The position numbers were made by a program, and so were the translations under genes. A stretch of 64,000 bases of DNA from Salvator merianae (lineage: Eukaryota; Chordata; Lepidosauria; Squamata; Teiidae): positions 40,142,204 to 40,206,203 of the forward strand of contig QVOM02000042.1 of assembly GCA_003586115.2 (NCBI GenBank), written 5' to 3'. The notes below the pieces were generated by a model, which was not told the DNA's origin, did not search any database, and saw only the letters and a program-made list of their open reading frames with translations. Below, one piece after another: positions 13,020 to 27,734 of this stretch; position 1 is the stretch's first letter; the number at the start of each line of letters is the position of its first letter.

Positions 13020-13821
13020 TACATCAGTTTTTCTTACAATCACTGGTTTTGCTACCCAAGTGTTTCTCTAATGCTTTTCCTGAGATTAGTGGTGGATGTA
13101 AGAATGGAGGCAAAAGCCTGGTCAATCATTCTAGCAATGTCTTTAATAGCTCCCTATAAAATACCCTAGATGGGCCTTTTTTTAGGGACCAAGCGATTGC
13201 GCTCCGCATTAACTGGTTGATAAAATTCCATATGCACAGAAGATGGGTCACTCTAGCGCCTCCTTTACCTGATTTTTAAACAGTTTATTTATACCAGTCA
13301 ACATGCCCATGAACCGACATTTGCGAGACACAGTTTGCTTCCCAGCAGACTGGATTTGGGTATGAAGCCATAAGATCCTGAAAGAGACAGCCTAGGAATG
13401 TCATTTTATTGGAAATGTATCCACTCATATCATAGAGTCAAATGGACACTCCTAGAGTGCCTCTTTAAGGAATATGTGACTTCCTGAGGTTCCAAAGCCC
13501 GGCATTCCTTCATTCATTTCTCTATCTATCCCTCTCACTCTCTTTTTTCTTTAGGGTCACTGTTGTCAATCTTATGTTAATTTTCATTTAACTGGTGCAA
13601 ATTTGACTATAGCTTGTCAATTTGTGAAAGGGTAACCCTTTGTTTTGATTTATTGTATCTGTACTGTTTGGTCAATGGGTGTAGAAAGTTTGGTTTTTTT
13701 GTGGGTTTAGCTTTGTGGGCTTTGGGGTTTTTTGAGTATCTGAAATACTAAATACACTGTAAGAAATAACTAATTAACTTAAATGCCTTTGGACTTCAAA
13801 TAATTTGCTGGTCCATATGAC

Positions 13822-14490
13822 TTACAATCAGAGAGTTGGAGGGGACTTCCAGAGTCTTCGAGTCCAACTCCCTGCTCCATGCAGGATCCACTAAACCATC
13901 CCAGACAGATATCTGTCCAGTCTCTCCAGGGAAGGAGAGCTCATCACTTCCTGTGGCAACCTGTTCCATTGACTGATCACCAGCGGCAGTGCGTCCCTTT
14001 AAATGTGGGTGTTCGCTCGCTCGTTATCGCCCGTTCGCGGGGCCGCCGGGCCACCGTAGTGACGCAGCGGTCGCCTAGCAGGTCGCAGCAACTTGCTGCG
14101 TCACTACGGTGGCCCGGTGGCCCGGCGGCCCCGCGAACGGGCGATAGCGAGCAAGCGAACACCCACATTTAAAGGGACGCACCGCCGCTGCTGATCACCC
14201 TTACTGTCAGAAAGTTTTTTCTAATATCTAGTCTGTATCTACTCCCTTGAAATTTCATCCCATTGTTTATAGTCCTTCCTTTTGTGTAAGTGTGAACAGG
14301 GCTAATCCCTCTGCACTGTGACAGCCCTTCAGATACTTGAAAACTGCTATCCTGTCTCTTCTCAGTCTTCTCTTCTATAAGCTAAATATTCCTAGATCCT
14401 TTAACTGTTCCTTATAGGACATGGTTAACAGACCACTCACCATTTTGGTAGCCCTCCTCTGAACTTGCTTCAGTTTGTCAATGTCGTTTT
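13822..14490 (-). mobile_element. CR1 LINE 3' fragment, interrupted
   Basis: On the + strand this reads as the reverse of a CR1 3' end: GAGAGTTGGAGGGGACTTCC, then the CTGTCCAGTCTCTCCAGG block and, after the interruption, TTACTGTCAGAAAGTTTTTT and the CTTCAGATACTTGAAAACTG block. It is split by the palindromic MITE at 13981-14190. The 21399-21624 fragment carries the same 3' region on the + strand. Confidence 0.85.
13981..14190. mobile_element. Palindromic CpG-rich hAT-like MITE
   Basis: A 210-bp near-perfect inverted repeat with ends CAGCGGCAGTGCGTCCC and (opposite strand) CAGCGGCGGTGCGTCCC. It is flanked by a perfect 8-bp duplication CTGATCAC at 13973-13980 and 14191-14198, which is CR1 sequence. 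Eight-base duplications and CAG-type termini point to hAT. Each arm is about 95 bp; the right arm has an extra copy of a GGCCACCG-like block (GGCCCGGTGGCCCGG). It is very CpG-rich in an AT-rich intron and has no coding capacity. Confidence 0.88.
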
Positions 14491-15198
14491 TATTCTTTCT
14501 TCTTAAAATTAAACTTACTTTTTCGTATCTACTTCAATTAATGACAGGATCAATAGCAAAGTATAGTCCTAGAATGTCTGCTTATTTTGAGGCCATAACT
14601 GTCATCCGGTCATCTTTGCTCATAAACAGAGGCTCTGTTCAGAAGAAACTGACCTCACTATAAAAATATGCGGTACTAAAAGCTTACTTAGGAATGCCTG
14701 CTGCCTTAAAAAATGAGGGAAGAGGAGAAATGCAGTTCTTCCTATTTTATCATGATAATTCAGGGCATTTATAAATAGAAATTTATAGTATATCTTTGTT
14801 TATATTGAATATAATGTCAGAAAAATATTTACCCTTTTAATGGTTTGTCACACTTCAGGAGAAAAGGGGAAAGGAATATGGTTTCAATTTCTTAGGAATA
14901 GATAGAGGTCCCAGGCTGTCCCCCTAATACTGCGTAAGATTGCAAGAGAAGGTTGGCGTGTGTGTATCAATAGGCAGTTCCAAACTGATTGATACATTGG
15001 ACCAGCAAGCTTACTAGGAGTCTCCTTCCGTACCAGTGTGCAGAAAGGAGGCATCTTGTATGCTTGCCGGTCTGGTATATTTTCTAGTGCAGAATCTCCC
15101 TGTCTTTGCTCCATTACCCAGCCACCCCTCCTAAGAAGCCTAGGCAAAAGACTTCTATTGTAGGTGAGATATAAGAGCTGTGAATAAAAGCTCTTCTA

Positions 15199-15873
15199 GG
15201 GTGTGTTCAGACAGGCCATTTTGGTCACCTTCCGAGCTAACATAAGCCGGGTAGTCTACTTCCCTGGTAGTTGCCCTCATGCCTCTCTGCAGCTTTCAGT
15301 GTTCTCAGGTCATCTTAGAGCTGAGTGGGGAGTGTCTCAAACTATCACAGCCTTGCAGGAACCTGATGGATAATAGGACAGGAAGGGAGTGGAACCAGCG
15401 ATCTCTTGATGGCTCTGGGAAACTTTTCAAGATCGAAGGAAAAAGATAACTCCTATCCTGCCTTCTGTACTTAAAAACCACACTGGCCTTTTTTAGGAGG
15501 CGTGGGAGAGAGAGAATGAGTGAAATGTTTCACTAAGGCATCGGCGAATCAGAGAAGGAGGAAGGGGTACCAGGGAGCTCTTTACATTGCCTTCTTTACA
15601 GTAGAGAAGCACACTGGATTTCTCATAATAGGGAGTGAGGGGAGAGAGAGACTTGACATTTTTTTTGCAAACAGAAAACCCTGGCAGTTAAGGAGTTCAG
15701 GGCTTGGAAATTGCTTCAGCAGAGGGGCAGGGAGTGGCCAATCAGAGAGCAGTTGCATCTCTGAATTGCCTCAACGGATAACTGTGTGTGGAAGGTTTTT
15801 CTCCTGTGTGCCCAGGAATTCTTCATTCCTTTTATGCAGGTAATTTTAAAAATTTCTAGTCTGAACACACCCC
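15199..15873. mobile_element. 675-bp MITE with GGGTGTGTTCAGAC termini
   Basis: Ends read GGGTGTGTTCAGACAGG and, on the opposite strand, GGGTGTGTTCAGACTAG. CTA flanks both ends (15196-15198, 15874-15876), a 3-bp target duplication. The interior is not palindromic and has no recognisable protein; a 107-codon open frame inside has no family resemblance. Terminus and duplication length resemble the element at 62857, so I group both with PIF/Harbinger-like MITEs. Confidence 0.82.
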
Positions 15874-15876
15874 TAG

Positions 15877-18539
<2,663 letters not shown>

Positions 18540-18800
18540 CATTTTTAAGTGTGGAGTGTGCAGAGTGAAGTGCGTCATGTGCGCGCGCGTGTGTGTGTGT
18601 GTGTGTGGCTGTTCTGGTGGGTTTTGACTGCTTTTGTTTGACTGCTTCTGAGTGGTTTTCCATGTGTGCTGTAGTGTATCTGTGTGCTGTGGTTGGTGGT
18701 TGAGTGACTGGATTCCTGAGTGCACGCAGAGTGCTTTTTGTGTCTGTGCACACGCGCATGTGTGCATATTCAGAGTGTGTGCAGGTCTATGGGTGCAAAA
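18540..18800. repeat. GT-rich region with two alternating purine-pyrimidine tracts
   Basis: A G/T-biased stretch. Positions 18576-18607 alternate pyrimidine and purine without a break (CATGTG, then GC repeats, then GT repeats), and 18745-18768 does the same (TGTGCACACGCGCATGTGTG plus CATA). Alternating GC/GT tracts are the classic sequence for Z-DNA. The long - strand frames here (His/Thr/Ala-rich) are products of the repeat, not genes. Confidence 0.75.
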
Positions 18801-21398
18801 CAAAAGAGTGAAAATGTTTGCAGTTTGCAGCTTTTTTCTGCTTCAAAAAAGGTTTTTAGTGCAGAGGCTCTTTGGGGGTCTGGAAAAGATGGTCTCAAAG
18901 CACGCTGGCAGCGAGGTAGTAACACCCTTACTCTGCTACCAAGAGGTTTCTTTAGCAGCTCCATGGGAAAACTAATTTCTTGGTTTCCCAGGGCTCCCAA
19001 GCCCCACCCCATTGTACCCCAGCCCTGTGTGAGAAGACATCAAAGGAAGGATTGGTATCTGGACTGGTTCTGTGTGATGGGAGCTTCAGGCATGGCATTT
19101 GTATGTTTAGGCATTGCCCACATGGTAGATTTTCTCCATGTGTGTGTGAGTGTCTGTGCTGTGTGCCCTGTCAAATGCAGGCTCCTTTCCTCCACTGACT
19201 TGTGTTGAGAACCCTTCCCCATTCAAGTCAATGTAATTTTGAGCAAGGCCAGTCAACCACGATATATGCCAGTGGGGTTTTTGCTGGGGTCTCCCTAGTC
19301 ATTAGATTTACATTAAACTCTGTTGCTCCTCTAATGCAATTTCCTCTAAAGCAATAATTTGCTGGACCAGAACTGCCATGTTGCAGGAAGATACACTGTA
19401 TTAGTAAGACCTGGGCCTTTGTAATACTGTGCATCTGTTCTTTATGTTGTAATGGATAAAAGTGAAGAACAGATGAAAAGGTGAAGGGAAAGATGAAAAA
19501 TATTGCCTTCCCCTCAGTAAGAAAAAAAAAATATCCAAGAGGTTAAAAGCATTTCATTTCGAAAGGCTGTTGAATATGTTGCTCTTCAGTTGTGGAAAAA
19601 CGCAGGCAGTTCTGTCCTGTCCCAGTTAGAATATGCAGTGGAAAGGGGTAATTCAAAATGACTGGGTCCTCAGGATTGCAGTAAAAAAAAAAGGCTCATT
19701 TTGAGAAACAAGGCAAGTAGAAGTAAATCAATAAATATTCACAGATTCTGGCTTTGTACCAAGATGGCTTGGGTAGTGTACTGCCAGATACAAGAATAGT
19801 TTGGCATTGTCTCATTGGGAAGAAATGTGGATTTTTTAAGGACATGTATAACCTGTGGTATGTTATAAGAGTTCTTAGGTTGGGTGTAAAACCTGATTTA
19901 AAGTCATACAAAAATGGAGACAGCAGCACGTACTCAGCAGGAGTCATGAAATATCTTACATTTTAAATTATGCTAGGATAACTTGGAGAAGTTTTACCTT
20001 TCCCAAATCTTTGCTTTTGGACATGATAAGCAATCCACAATGCATGTTTTCTGTGATGATTTGCACAGAGCACAGTGTTTATATTTTCAGTGTATTCTGT
20101 TTTTAAGGCAAGTACTAATTTTTTAGAAAAGCAATGGTGCTTTGAATGCATATAAACATACAAAGTTGTTTCTTCTCGTCTGCGTAAGAAGTCCTAACTT
20201 TTAATCAGTTATACACAAGAGGATACTCTCAACATGTTGAGAGCTCTGATATTATCCCCTACAGCAAAATGAAGTGAGGGAAAGAAATCCCATTAGACTG
20301 TTTGGCTTTTCCTCTTTTTCCTTATTCAGAGTCAAATTGTTATGGTTTAAATTCAGGAATAGAATTCAGGTATCTATTATTATGTGACTCACACAGAATG
20401 CAGGAAACCTATTAAGAATTCCTTGTGAAGTAGTGATTGCATATTTTTCCTTTGCATTTATTAACATGAGGGTGGCCTTTGGAAGGTCTTTCAAAGACTT
20501 GTGTTGGAATATATTTGGTGACCCAATTCATCAGTCTCTCGATCATTTATTTGGGACTTCCATTGTAGAATTATTTAGATGGCTGTGTGCTTTGGGATAA
20601 AAAAACAGCCGTAACCTTCTCCTTCCCCTCTGTGGAACTAAATATATGTATTTTGAAATGCTAAGATAATGCTTCAGTTTGTGCTTAGATAAATGCCATA
20701 GCACGTCGTAACCTTTGTGGGTGTGGTGTTGTTCAAAGATTGATACTTGGAGTTTTATTATTCTGCCACCAATTACTTTACTACAGCTCTGGGTGATCAA
20801 ACTACTTAACATCTGCCAGGTAGCATTTACTTTAAATGGTTCCATGTAGAATCACTGTGTATTAAAAGGGTGTTTTCCCCCTATGTGTCCATGTGATAAA
20901 AAAAAAAACACCCTATAAACTTTGTGTAGCTAGCCTTGCTGCATAAATTGTTAAGTATATTTTGAAGTGGGTTGAAACTTGTATTTACTTAGAAGACATA
21001 ACACTTGCATTATCCATAAATCTTTCTAAACTAAAATACTTTTAACTATGGACGTATTTGCCACCTGTTGAACCTGGCTTAATTGTCTTGATTGCACAGA
21101 AAGAAAGGTTTGCTCAAGGTGTGTGTATGGTTTTCAGGGAGAGTGAAGAGGGGAAAAAAAGAGGTCCAGCTGGGCAGCTGTTCTTTTGGCTGGTGCATGG
21201 GATGTCCTCAAGTACCTGCTGTGGGTCACTATGGGTCAGGGTGCTCAGTTTGGAGGGAACTTGATGGGAAAGCTACCTCAAATACTCTCATGTGCACCTG
21301 TGGACCAGCATCTCTAACACTATTACATTCCGCATAGAAATTCTGGAAGTCAGTGTGTCACACCAGCAAAGAGGAATCAGTTGACATAAATGCTAGCC

Positions 21399-21624
21399 TT
21401 TATGTTAGAAAAAAACTTTCTAATATTAGAAAAAACTTTCTGACAGTAAGGGCGATCAGTCAGTAGAATAGGTTGCCACAGGAGGTGGGGAGCTCTCCTG
21501 GAGGTCTTCAAGGAGAAGCTGGACAGACATCTGTCTGGGATGGTTTAATGAACCCTGCATTGAGCAGGGGGTTGGACCCGATGACCCTGGAGGTCCCTTC
21601 CAACTCTATGATTCTGTGATTCTT
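21399..21624 (+). mobile_element. CR1 LINE 3' end
   Basis: Reads AAAAAACTTTCTGACAGTAA, AGGTTGCCACAGGAGGTGGG and GGACCCGATGACCCTGGAGG, then ends in the CR1 tail CTATGATTCTGTGATTCT. It is 5'-truncated, with only ~225 bp kept. It is one of the few LINE copies in the sense orientation of the host gene. Confidence 0.92.
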
Positions 21625-24600
21625 GTTGGTGCAAGTCCCACATTTATTTTTCACCAACCTTCAGGGACCAATGACAGTAGTTGTTGTGGCCATGGCATCA
21701 GCCATATGATTCACCAAGGAGAAAATACTAGGTTGCTGAACTGGGCAGAAAAGTCTACTCCAGAAACCCATTCCAGGCTGCATTCTCTTTTCTCTCTTCA
21801 TCTTTTTTTTTCTGTCACTACTGACATTACTGGCATTCTGAAGGACTGAAACATTTGCTTGTAGGTCCTGATTTATTTTTTTTGCAGAATAAGTATTCTG
21901 TCAGTCTTGGTGGGTATTGGTTGTCCATGCTGAGGACACTGGGGGTTCTTCACCAGAGTTGGCAGGGGCAATAGTCAGGCTGAAGTTGTGGAGGATGTGA
22001 GCAGAAGGAGACAAGCTCTAATTCCAGCACAGAGGGGAAGGTTTGTACTTAATGGTGGCACAACGAAGCTCACATTGGCAGGTCTAGCCAGCCAGTGGTG
22101 GTAAGGAGGGGCAGAGCAGAGCGCCCCCTTGAGGCAGTCAAGAGAACTCAAGGAGTCAGTTTGCTATGACTGCTGCTCTTGTGCCTGGTAGAACTCTTCA
22201 CAGGCAGAGTAAGTAGTGGTGAGTACAGGAGCTTTAGAGTGCTGGGGAGGGGAGGGTCTTGCACATGTGAGGCGCTATACCGTTGCCCAGTTTGCTTAGT
22301 GGCAGAACTGCCTTTTCCTCTACTTCTGAAAAGTTGCCAGGCTGATTTTAAACACCTACCATTGGCCACGTGAAGTAGCACAGCCCTTCCACAGAGTCAG
22401 AGTGTTGCATAACAATATGCAGCTGATCATTATTCTGTGGGAAGAGAGGTAAGTATGGACTGGCAGTGTGAAGAAGTTAGGTGGAGATCAGAGCCTGGCA
22501 GTGTGGTCTGAGAAATTAGTGTGTAGAACAGGCTTACTTTATGTCCTGAAAAAGAATGCATCATTTCAGCAAAGGGTAACTCATATTGCTTATCATGATT
22601 CTTGGCTGAAGTGTAGTGGTATTTCCAAGGAAGCAGAAAATATGTCCTACAGGCCTCGAGCATGTTATTCCAAAGTGATTATATTTAATCTCTTTTATCT
22701 GTTGGACTGTTTCCTGTTTTGCACAGACTATTTTTGCTAAATATTATTGAGAAATCTAGGGAAGTTAATTGTGTGAAGTCTGAAATGGTCCTGTATTGCT
22801 TCTTAGTATTTAGATTTTGGTTATCATCTTCACGGCTCTTCCATTAGCCCCATTTGCTGAACCCCTCATTAAGGGTCTTAGAGGCATGACTAGGGGACTT
22901 GATGGTTAGTATGGTTCCATGAAGAGCATCCAGTGGAAGGAGCTCTTTAACTATGAGTTGCGGTTATCTTGGCCTTTTGTAGTTTGCAATGACCTATGGC
23001 AGAGCAATAAATGCCTTGTTGAGAGAGAGTGGTCCCATGCTATCTTAAGAAGACAATTAGATCATGCCTAAAAAAGTCTTCACCTGATCTGGAAGGCCTT
23101 AATAAGTGTGGCCCTTGTTCTTTCTTTGCTTAAGTTCTTGGAGTCCTTGGTTACTGGTTATTGGATTAATCTGAATTCATTAATGGGTTTCTGTCAGAAT
23201 TCAGATGTGTTTTAGTTCCAAGCCCAGTGTCTTAGCTGAATTCTCTGAACTCTAAATTGGATTACTATATACTGTTTTGTGTGGGGCAGACCATGAAGAT
23301 GATTCACAAACTTCCGCTGATGCAGTATGCCATGGTCAAGCTTTTAATAAGATTCTTTTGGTCCATATATACATCTTCAGTCTTGGCTTGTTTGGATTAT
23401 CTACTGTTCAATTCTGGGCTTAAGTCAAAGTCTTAACCTATAAATCCTTGCATAGCTAAGGACTGAATATCTAAGGAATGTCAGCCTCAGTTTGTCCCTT
23501 TTTAGTTTTTGCTTTAGTGAGCGTTTTCAGTGGTACACCCAATTTTTCCTGTTGATCTGGCATCAGGTGAAGAGGTTTTTCTTATCCCCAAAGTGTGTGC
23601 ACTGATTATTTAATATTGTGTGGTATGGTTCTATTAGATTATCATCAAGTTTTCTATGATGGTCCTTAAACATACTAATAAGTGCTCCTCCACAAAGCCT
23701 TTGTAAAAGCCAGGTTTAACCAACTCGATGTAATGACGGAATTTGGCCATTATCAGAATATTCCACATTATAAAAGACTCCTTGTCTGTGGGGATTCTAT
23801 CCTGAAAGATACATTTCCCTCTTGATTACCACTTACATTACAGTGTTAGGGATCTCTATGTAACTCTTGTTTTACTGAATTACATGTCTTCCAAGGTCAA
23901 AGCCAAAATGTACATATTACTTTGAGGTCCAGACCAACACATTATAGCAAGAGTGGTGTTATATATTATGAAAGCTACCCAGGTAATACTGATCACATCA
24001 GAGTAAGCTGTCTTGGAGATGATTTTATAATTTGATATGTCTCCAGTTTTTATCACTTTTATTGCTTTCGTTAACATGTGTTTGTATGTGGATTGTTATG
24101 GTCAGATGGTACTCAGTAAAGGTAATTCTTCATGTTAGTAAGCCACTTTAAGGATTTATATAAAGTCTTTGAAAACTTAATAAATAATAAGTAATGAGGA
24201 TTGCCCTGATCTCATAGGTCGAAAGCTGTGTATGAACTAATAAGAAAGTGCGCTTTGGTTAAATAATTTTAGATGATATGAATATGTAAATTACACTACT
24301 ATGTTTTGAAGCCTCCAGTTGGATAAATAGAAACAAGGTCATCTTAGAATAACATGTCTCTTTTGCGCCAGTGTTCTTTTGAATATAAACTTATTACCTG
24401 GACAACCAGTAAAATACAGGAAATGCGCTTCCTAATCATTTAAGCCTCATATCAGGAAATCCTACTCATGTAAACTTTTGTTTTGTTTTTGCTTTAAGAA
24501 TGAGTAACAGGGTATTTTTAGTAAGTCATTTGTTTTTCCCATCAGTTTCAAAATTCCAGAGCTCTGTTTTTAAGATTCTGCCCCAATGTTCCCTGGTACT

Positions 24601-25502
24601 AATAGGTAGCTTAGATGTTTGTATCTCTTCCAAGCAAGTCAGGAAGCTGTGAATTGGCCCTAAACCTTTGGTGAAACTTAAACTTAAGTACTGTCATAAG
24701 AGTTTAGCTCTACATTTCAGCTTGGTTGCTTAAAAAAGGTAAAGCTTGCATACGCATGTTTATTCTGATATTTCACTCTTTTCTGTGGGATAGGTTGCCT
24801 AATAAGTAGGATTAGAACAGTTGCCTTAATTTTGTTGCAAGTTCTTGAGAGCCGTACATGTAGCTAAGAAGCAGAAAGATATAAAGTGTAACTGGTTAGC
24901 TGAATGTCATCCTTAATGTGGTTGTGGGAGAGTGGCCAGAATATATGCTTTTTAGGAGGAGGAAGCCATTGTATAACTGATCCAACTTCATTACTTTATA
25001 ATTCTAAGAAAACAACTAATTCAGCGATCTTGGAAACCACAGTAAAGAAAAAATGGATTGGTTGCTTACAGAACTTATTTAAAGCATTGATTCAAGCTGC
25101 TTCTTGATGAAGTAGGAAGCTACTTTTGCCTTATCAAATGTATACCATAATAGAGGCTAGTCTACACACTCACTGTCATATTGGAGTGGGTTAGTAGACG
25201 CACCAAGGTTGTTTTTTATGATCAGCCTCTTGGGGTTTGGAGAATAGCATGAGCTGTATATGTACAAAGGCTGAGTTCAACAAAAGTAGTGGCCTGTTTG
25301 AGATAGCATACTACCCCCTACAACCTCTTTTCTTTTGGATAACTCATTTTTGTATGGTATCATGGACTACAGTGAATTCTGAAAGAGAGAAAGGAGACAG
25401 AAATAACAATTAGACAGGGCATGAGCCTGAACGTCCAACATGTAACATGTCTTTACCTTATATTTTACTGCATTTTATATTCTTAGAAATATGGTACTTC
25501 AA
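21625..25502. other. Intron stretch, nothing recognised
   Basis: About 3.9 kb of AT-rich DNA with no recognisable coding similarity, RNA gene or transposon. Old, diverged repeats may be present below what I can detect by eye. Confidence 0.4.
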
Positions 25503-27245
25503 GAAATAAGAATATAAGAACATAAGAGGAGCCTTGCTGGATCAGGCCACGGCCCATCTAGTCCAGCATTCTGTTCCACACAGTGGCCCACCAATTGCTT
25601 CTGGGCATTCTCAAGCAGAAGATAAAGGCAAAACCTTCACCTGCTCTTGACTCCCCGCAATTGGTTTTACAGACATCCTGCCTGTCTTTCCAACCTGGAA
25701 GCAGTACCTAGGCATCCATTCTAGTAGCCATTGATACACCTGACCTCCATGAATCTGACCAATCCCTTCTTAAAGCTGTCCAGGCTGATGGCTGTCACCA
25801 CCTCATCCGGTAATAAATTCCACAAACCGACGACCCTCTGGGTGAACTAAAACTTCCCCTTGTCAGTCCTAACTCTCCTACCCATCAGCTTCAGAGAGTG
25901 CCCCCTGGTCCTAGTGTTGTGTGAGAGAGAAAAAAACTTCTCTTTATCCACCTTATCCATACCGTGCATGATTTTATAAACTTCAATCAGATCTCCTCTT
26001 AAACGCCGCTTTTCAAGGCTGAAGAGGCCAAGGCATTGCAGCCTGGTTTCGTAAGGAAGGTGTTCCAGCCCCTTGATCATTCTAGCTGCCCTTTTTTGCA
26101 CCTTCTCCAGTTCCACAATATCCTTTCTGAGGTGAGGTGACCAGAATTGTACACAATATTCCAAGTGTGGCCTCACCATAGATTTGTAATTAGGCACGAT
26201 GACACTTGCTGACTTGTTTTCTATTCCCTTCCTTATTACCCCTAGCATTGAATTTGCTTTTTTCACTGCCACTGCACACTGGGTTGACACCTTCATTGAG
26301 CTGTCTACCAGAACCCCAAGATCCTTTTCCTGGTCTGTCACAGAAAGTTTGCCCCCCATCAGTTTATAGGTATAATTGGGGTTCTTTGTCCCGATGTGCA
26401 TCACTTTGCACTTGCTAAGATTGAAGTGCATTTGCCACTTCGTTGCCCACTCACCCAATGTCAGGAGTTCCCTCTGGAGCTCTTTACAGTCACTTTCAGT
26501 TTTTACTACCCTGAACAATTTAGTGTCATCAGTGAACTTTGCTAACTCACTACTTACCCCTGTGTCGAGATCATTTATGAATAAATTAAAAAGCAGGGGT
26601 CCTAATACTGAACCTTGCGGAACCCCACTTTTCACCTCTTTCCATTCTGAGAACTGACCATTTATTCCTACTCTCTGTTTCCTGTCCTTAAGCCAGTTAC
26701 CAATCCAAGACAGGACCTGTCCTCTTATTCCGTGACTGCTGAGTTTATTCAGGAGTCTTTGATGAGGGACTTTATCAAAAGCCTTCTGAAAGTCCAGATA
26801 GACAATGTCAACTGGATCATCACCTTTATCCACATGTTTATTAACACTTCCGAAGAATCCTAACAAGGTTGTAAGGCATGATTTACGTTTGCAGAAGCCA
26901 TGCTGATTTTCTTTCAGCAATGCTTGCTTTTCTATGTGTTTAGTAATTTTATCCTTAATTATGGTTTCCATCACTTTACCTGGAACTGATGTTAAGCTGA
27001 CTGGTCTGTAATTTCCTGGATCACTCCTGGATCCATTTTTGAAGATCGGTGTCATATTTGCCACCCTCCAGTCTTCAGGCACAGAGCCTGATTTTAGGGA
27101 AAGATTATATATTTTGGCTAGAAGCTCAGCAATTTCAAATTTGAGTTCTTTAAGAACTCTTGGGTGAATGCCATCTGGTCCTGGTGATTTGTTAGCGTTT
27201 AGTTTATCAATACGGTAGCAGGAATTATGCAAGACTCCTTCAAGG
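25503..27245 (-). mobile_element. CR1-type LINE, 5'-truncated, nearly intact RT
   Basis: The 3' end lies at the left: AAGAACATAAGAGGAGCCTT and the block GGCCCATCTAGTCCAGCATT, which recur at 33568, 38560, 40553 and 57300. Reading leftward on the - strand it runs from just before the reverse transcriptase domain to the 3' terminus. The apurinic endonuclease part and ORF1 are missing through 5' truncation, which is usual for CR1. The 467-codon open frame suggests a recent insertion. Confidence 0.93.
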
Positions 27246-27250
27246 AGCAC
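25847..27250 (-). CDS. CR1 ORF2 fragment: reverse transcriptase
   Basis: A 467-residue open frame carrying the RT domain of a CR1-clade LINE. Order of motifs: KSPGPDGIHPRVLKEL (about 21-36), NYRPVSL (about 80), YLDFQKAFDKVPH with the first catalytic Asp (about 150), SGVPQGSVLGPLLFN (about 209), FTDDTKLF with the catalytic Asp pair (about 240; most relatives have FADD), and KCKVMHIG. The C-terminal region (RPHLEYC, QKRAARMIKGLEHL, YETRLQCLGLFSLEKRRLRGDL) is typical of CR1. The frame closes at a TAG, after which the expected frame goes on as FTQRVVGLWNLLPDEV, so a single stop has removed the last ~35 residues. The Met at the start is not native: the real ORF2 begins far upstream and was lost. 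Confidence 0.9.
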   Translation of the reverse strand: MLLEGVLHNSCYRIDKLNANKSPGPDGIHPRVLKELKFEIAELLAKIYNLSLKSGSVPEDWRVANMTPIFKNGSRSDPGNYRPVSLTSVPGKVMETIIKDKITKHIEKQALLKENQHGFCKRKSCLTTLLGFFGSVNKHVDKGDDPVDIVYLDFQKAFDKVPHQRLLNKLSSHGIRGQVLSWIGNWLKDRKQRVGINGQFSEWKEVKSGVPQGSVLGPLLFNLFINDLDTGVSSELAKFTDDTKLFRVVKTESDCKELQRELLTLGEWATKWQMHFNLSKCKVMHIGTKNPNYTYKLMGGKLSVTDQEKDLGVLVDSSMKVSTQCAVAVKKANSMLGVIRKGIENKSASVIVPNYKSMVRPHLEYCVQFWSPHLRKDIVELEKVQKRAARMIKGLEHLPYETRLQCLGLFSLEKRRLRGDLIEVYKIMHGMDKVDKEKFFSLSHNTRTRGHSLKLMGRRVRTDKGKF

Positions 27251-27734
27251 TTGAGCAGAAGTCTACAGAATATTAAGTAAGCCTTTTAACAGCTTTTCGT
27301 ACCTGTAGGACTAATTATTTGTAATCTCTCAGACTGCATCATAGACTGTCATAGCTGCACAGAGACAGAAATGGTTTCCAGCAGGCCTTTTAGTTGTAGT
27401 AATTGGTGTTCTGATTTAAACACACAGACATGTACTCACATGTGCGTGGTGGATATATGATACATCTACAGAACATAAGCTGATATGCTGACTATCAGGT
27501 AACCAAGTAGTTATGCAGGTCCCTAAGGGAATAGAAAAGAGCAGTCATTTGTCATAACAAGAAATGTTAAGGAGCCTTAAATATTCATGGCTCTATGTTT
27601 ATAATTATCTTTTCTTTATGTTTTCATCAAGACAACATGGAGTTTTTGAATTTATCTGTAGTCATGGAACTAATACATTTTCATTCAGCAAGTACTGTTT
27701 TGGCTACAATTCTTTATATATTTGTATGCTATTT

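Noticed and set aside
13981..14190. CpG island / promoter or pre-microRNA
   Set aside because: The perfect 8-bp duplication and palindromic arms identify it as a transposon insertion; the stem is far longer than a microRNA precursor.
26206..26657. + strand frames at 26206-26418 and 26376-26657
   Set aside because: Antisense shadows of the CR1 reverse transcriptase.
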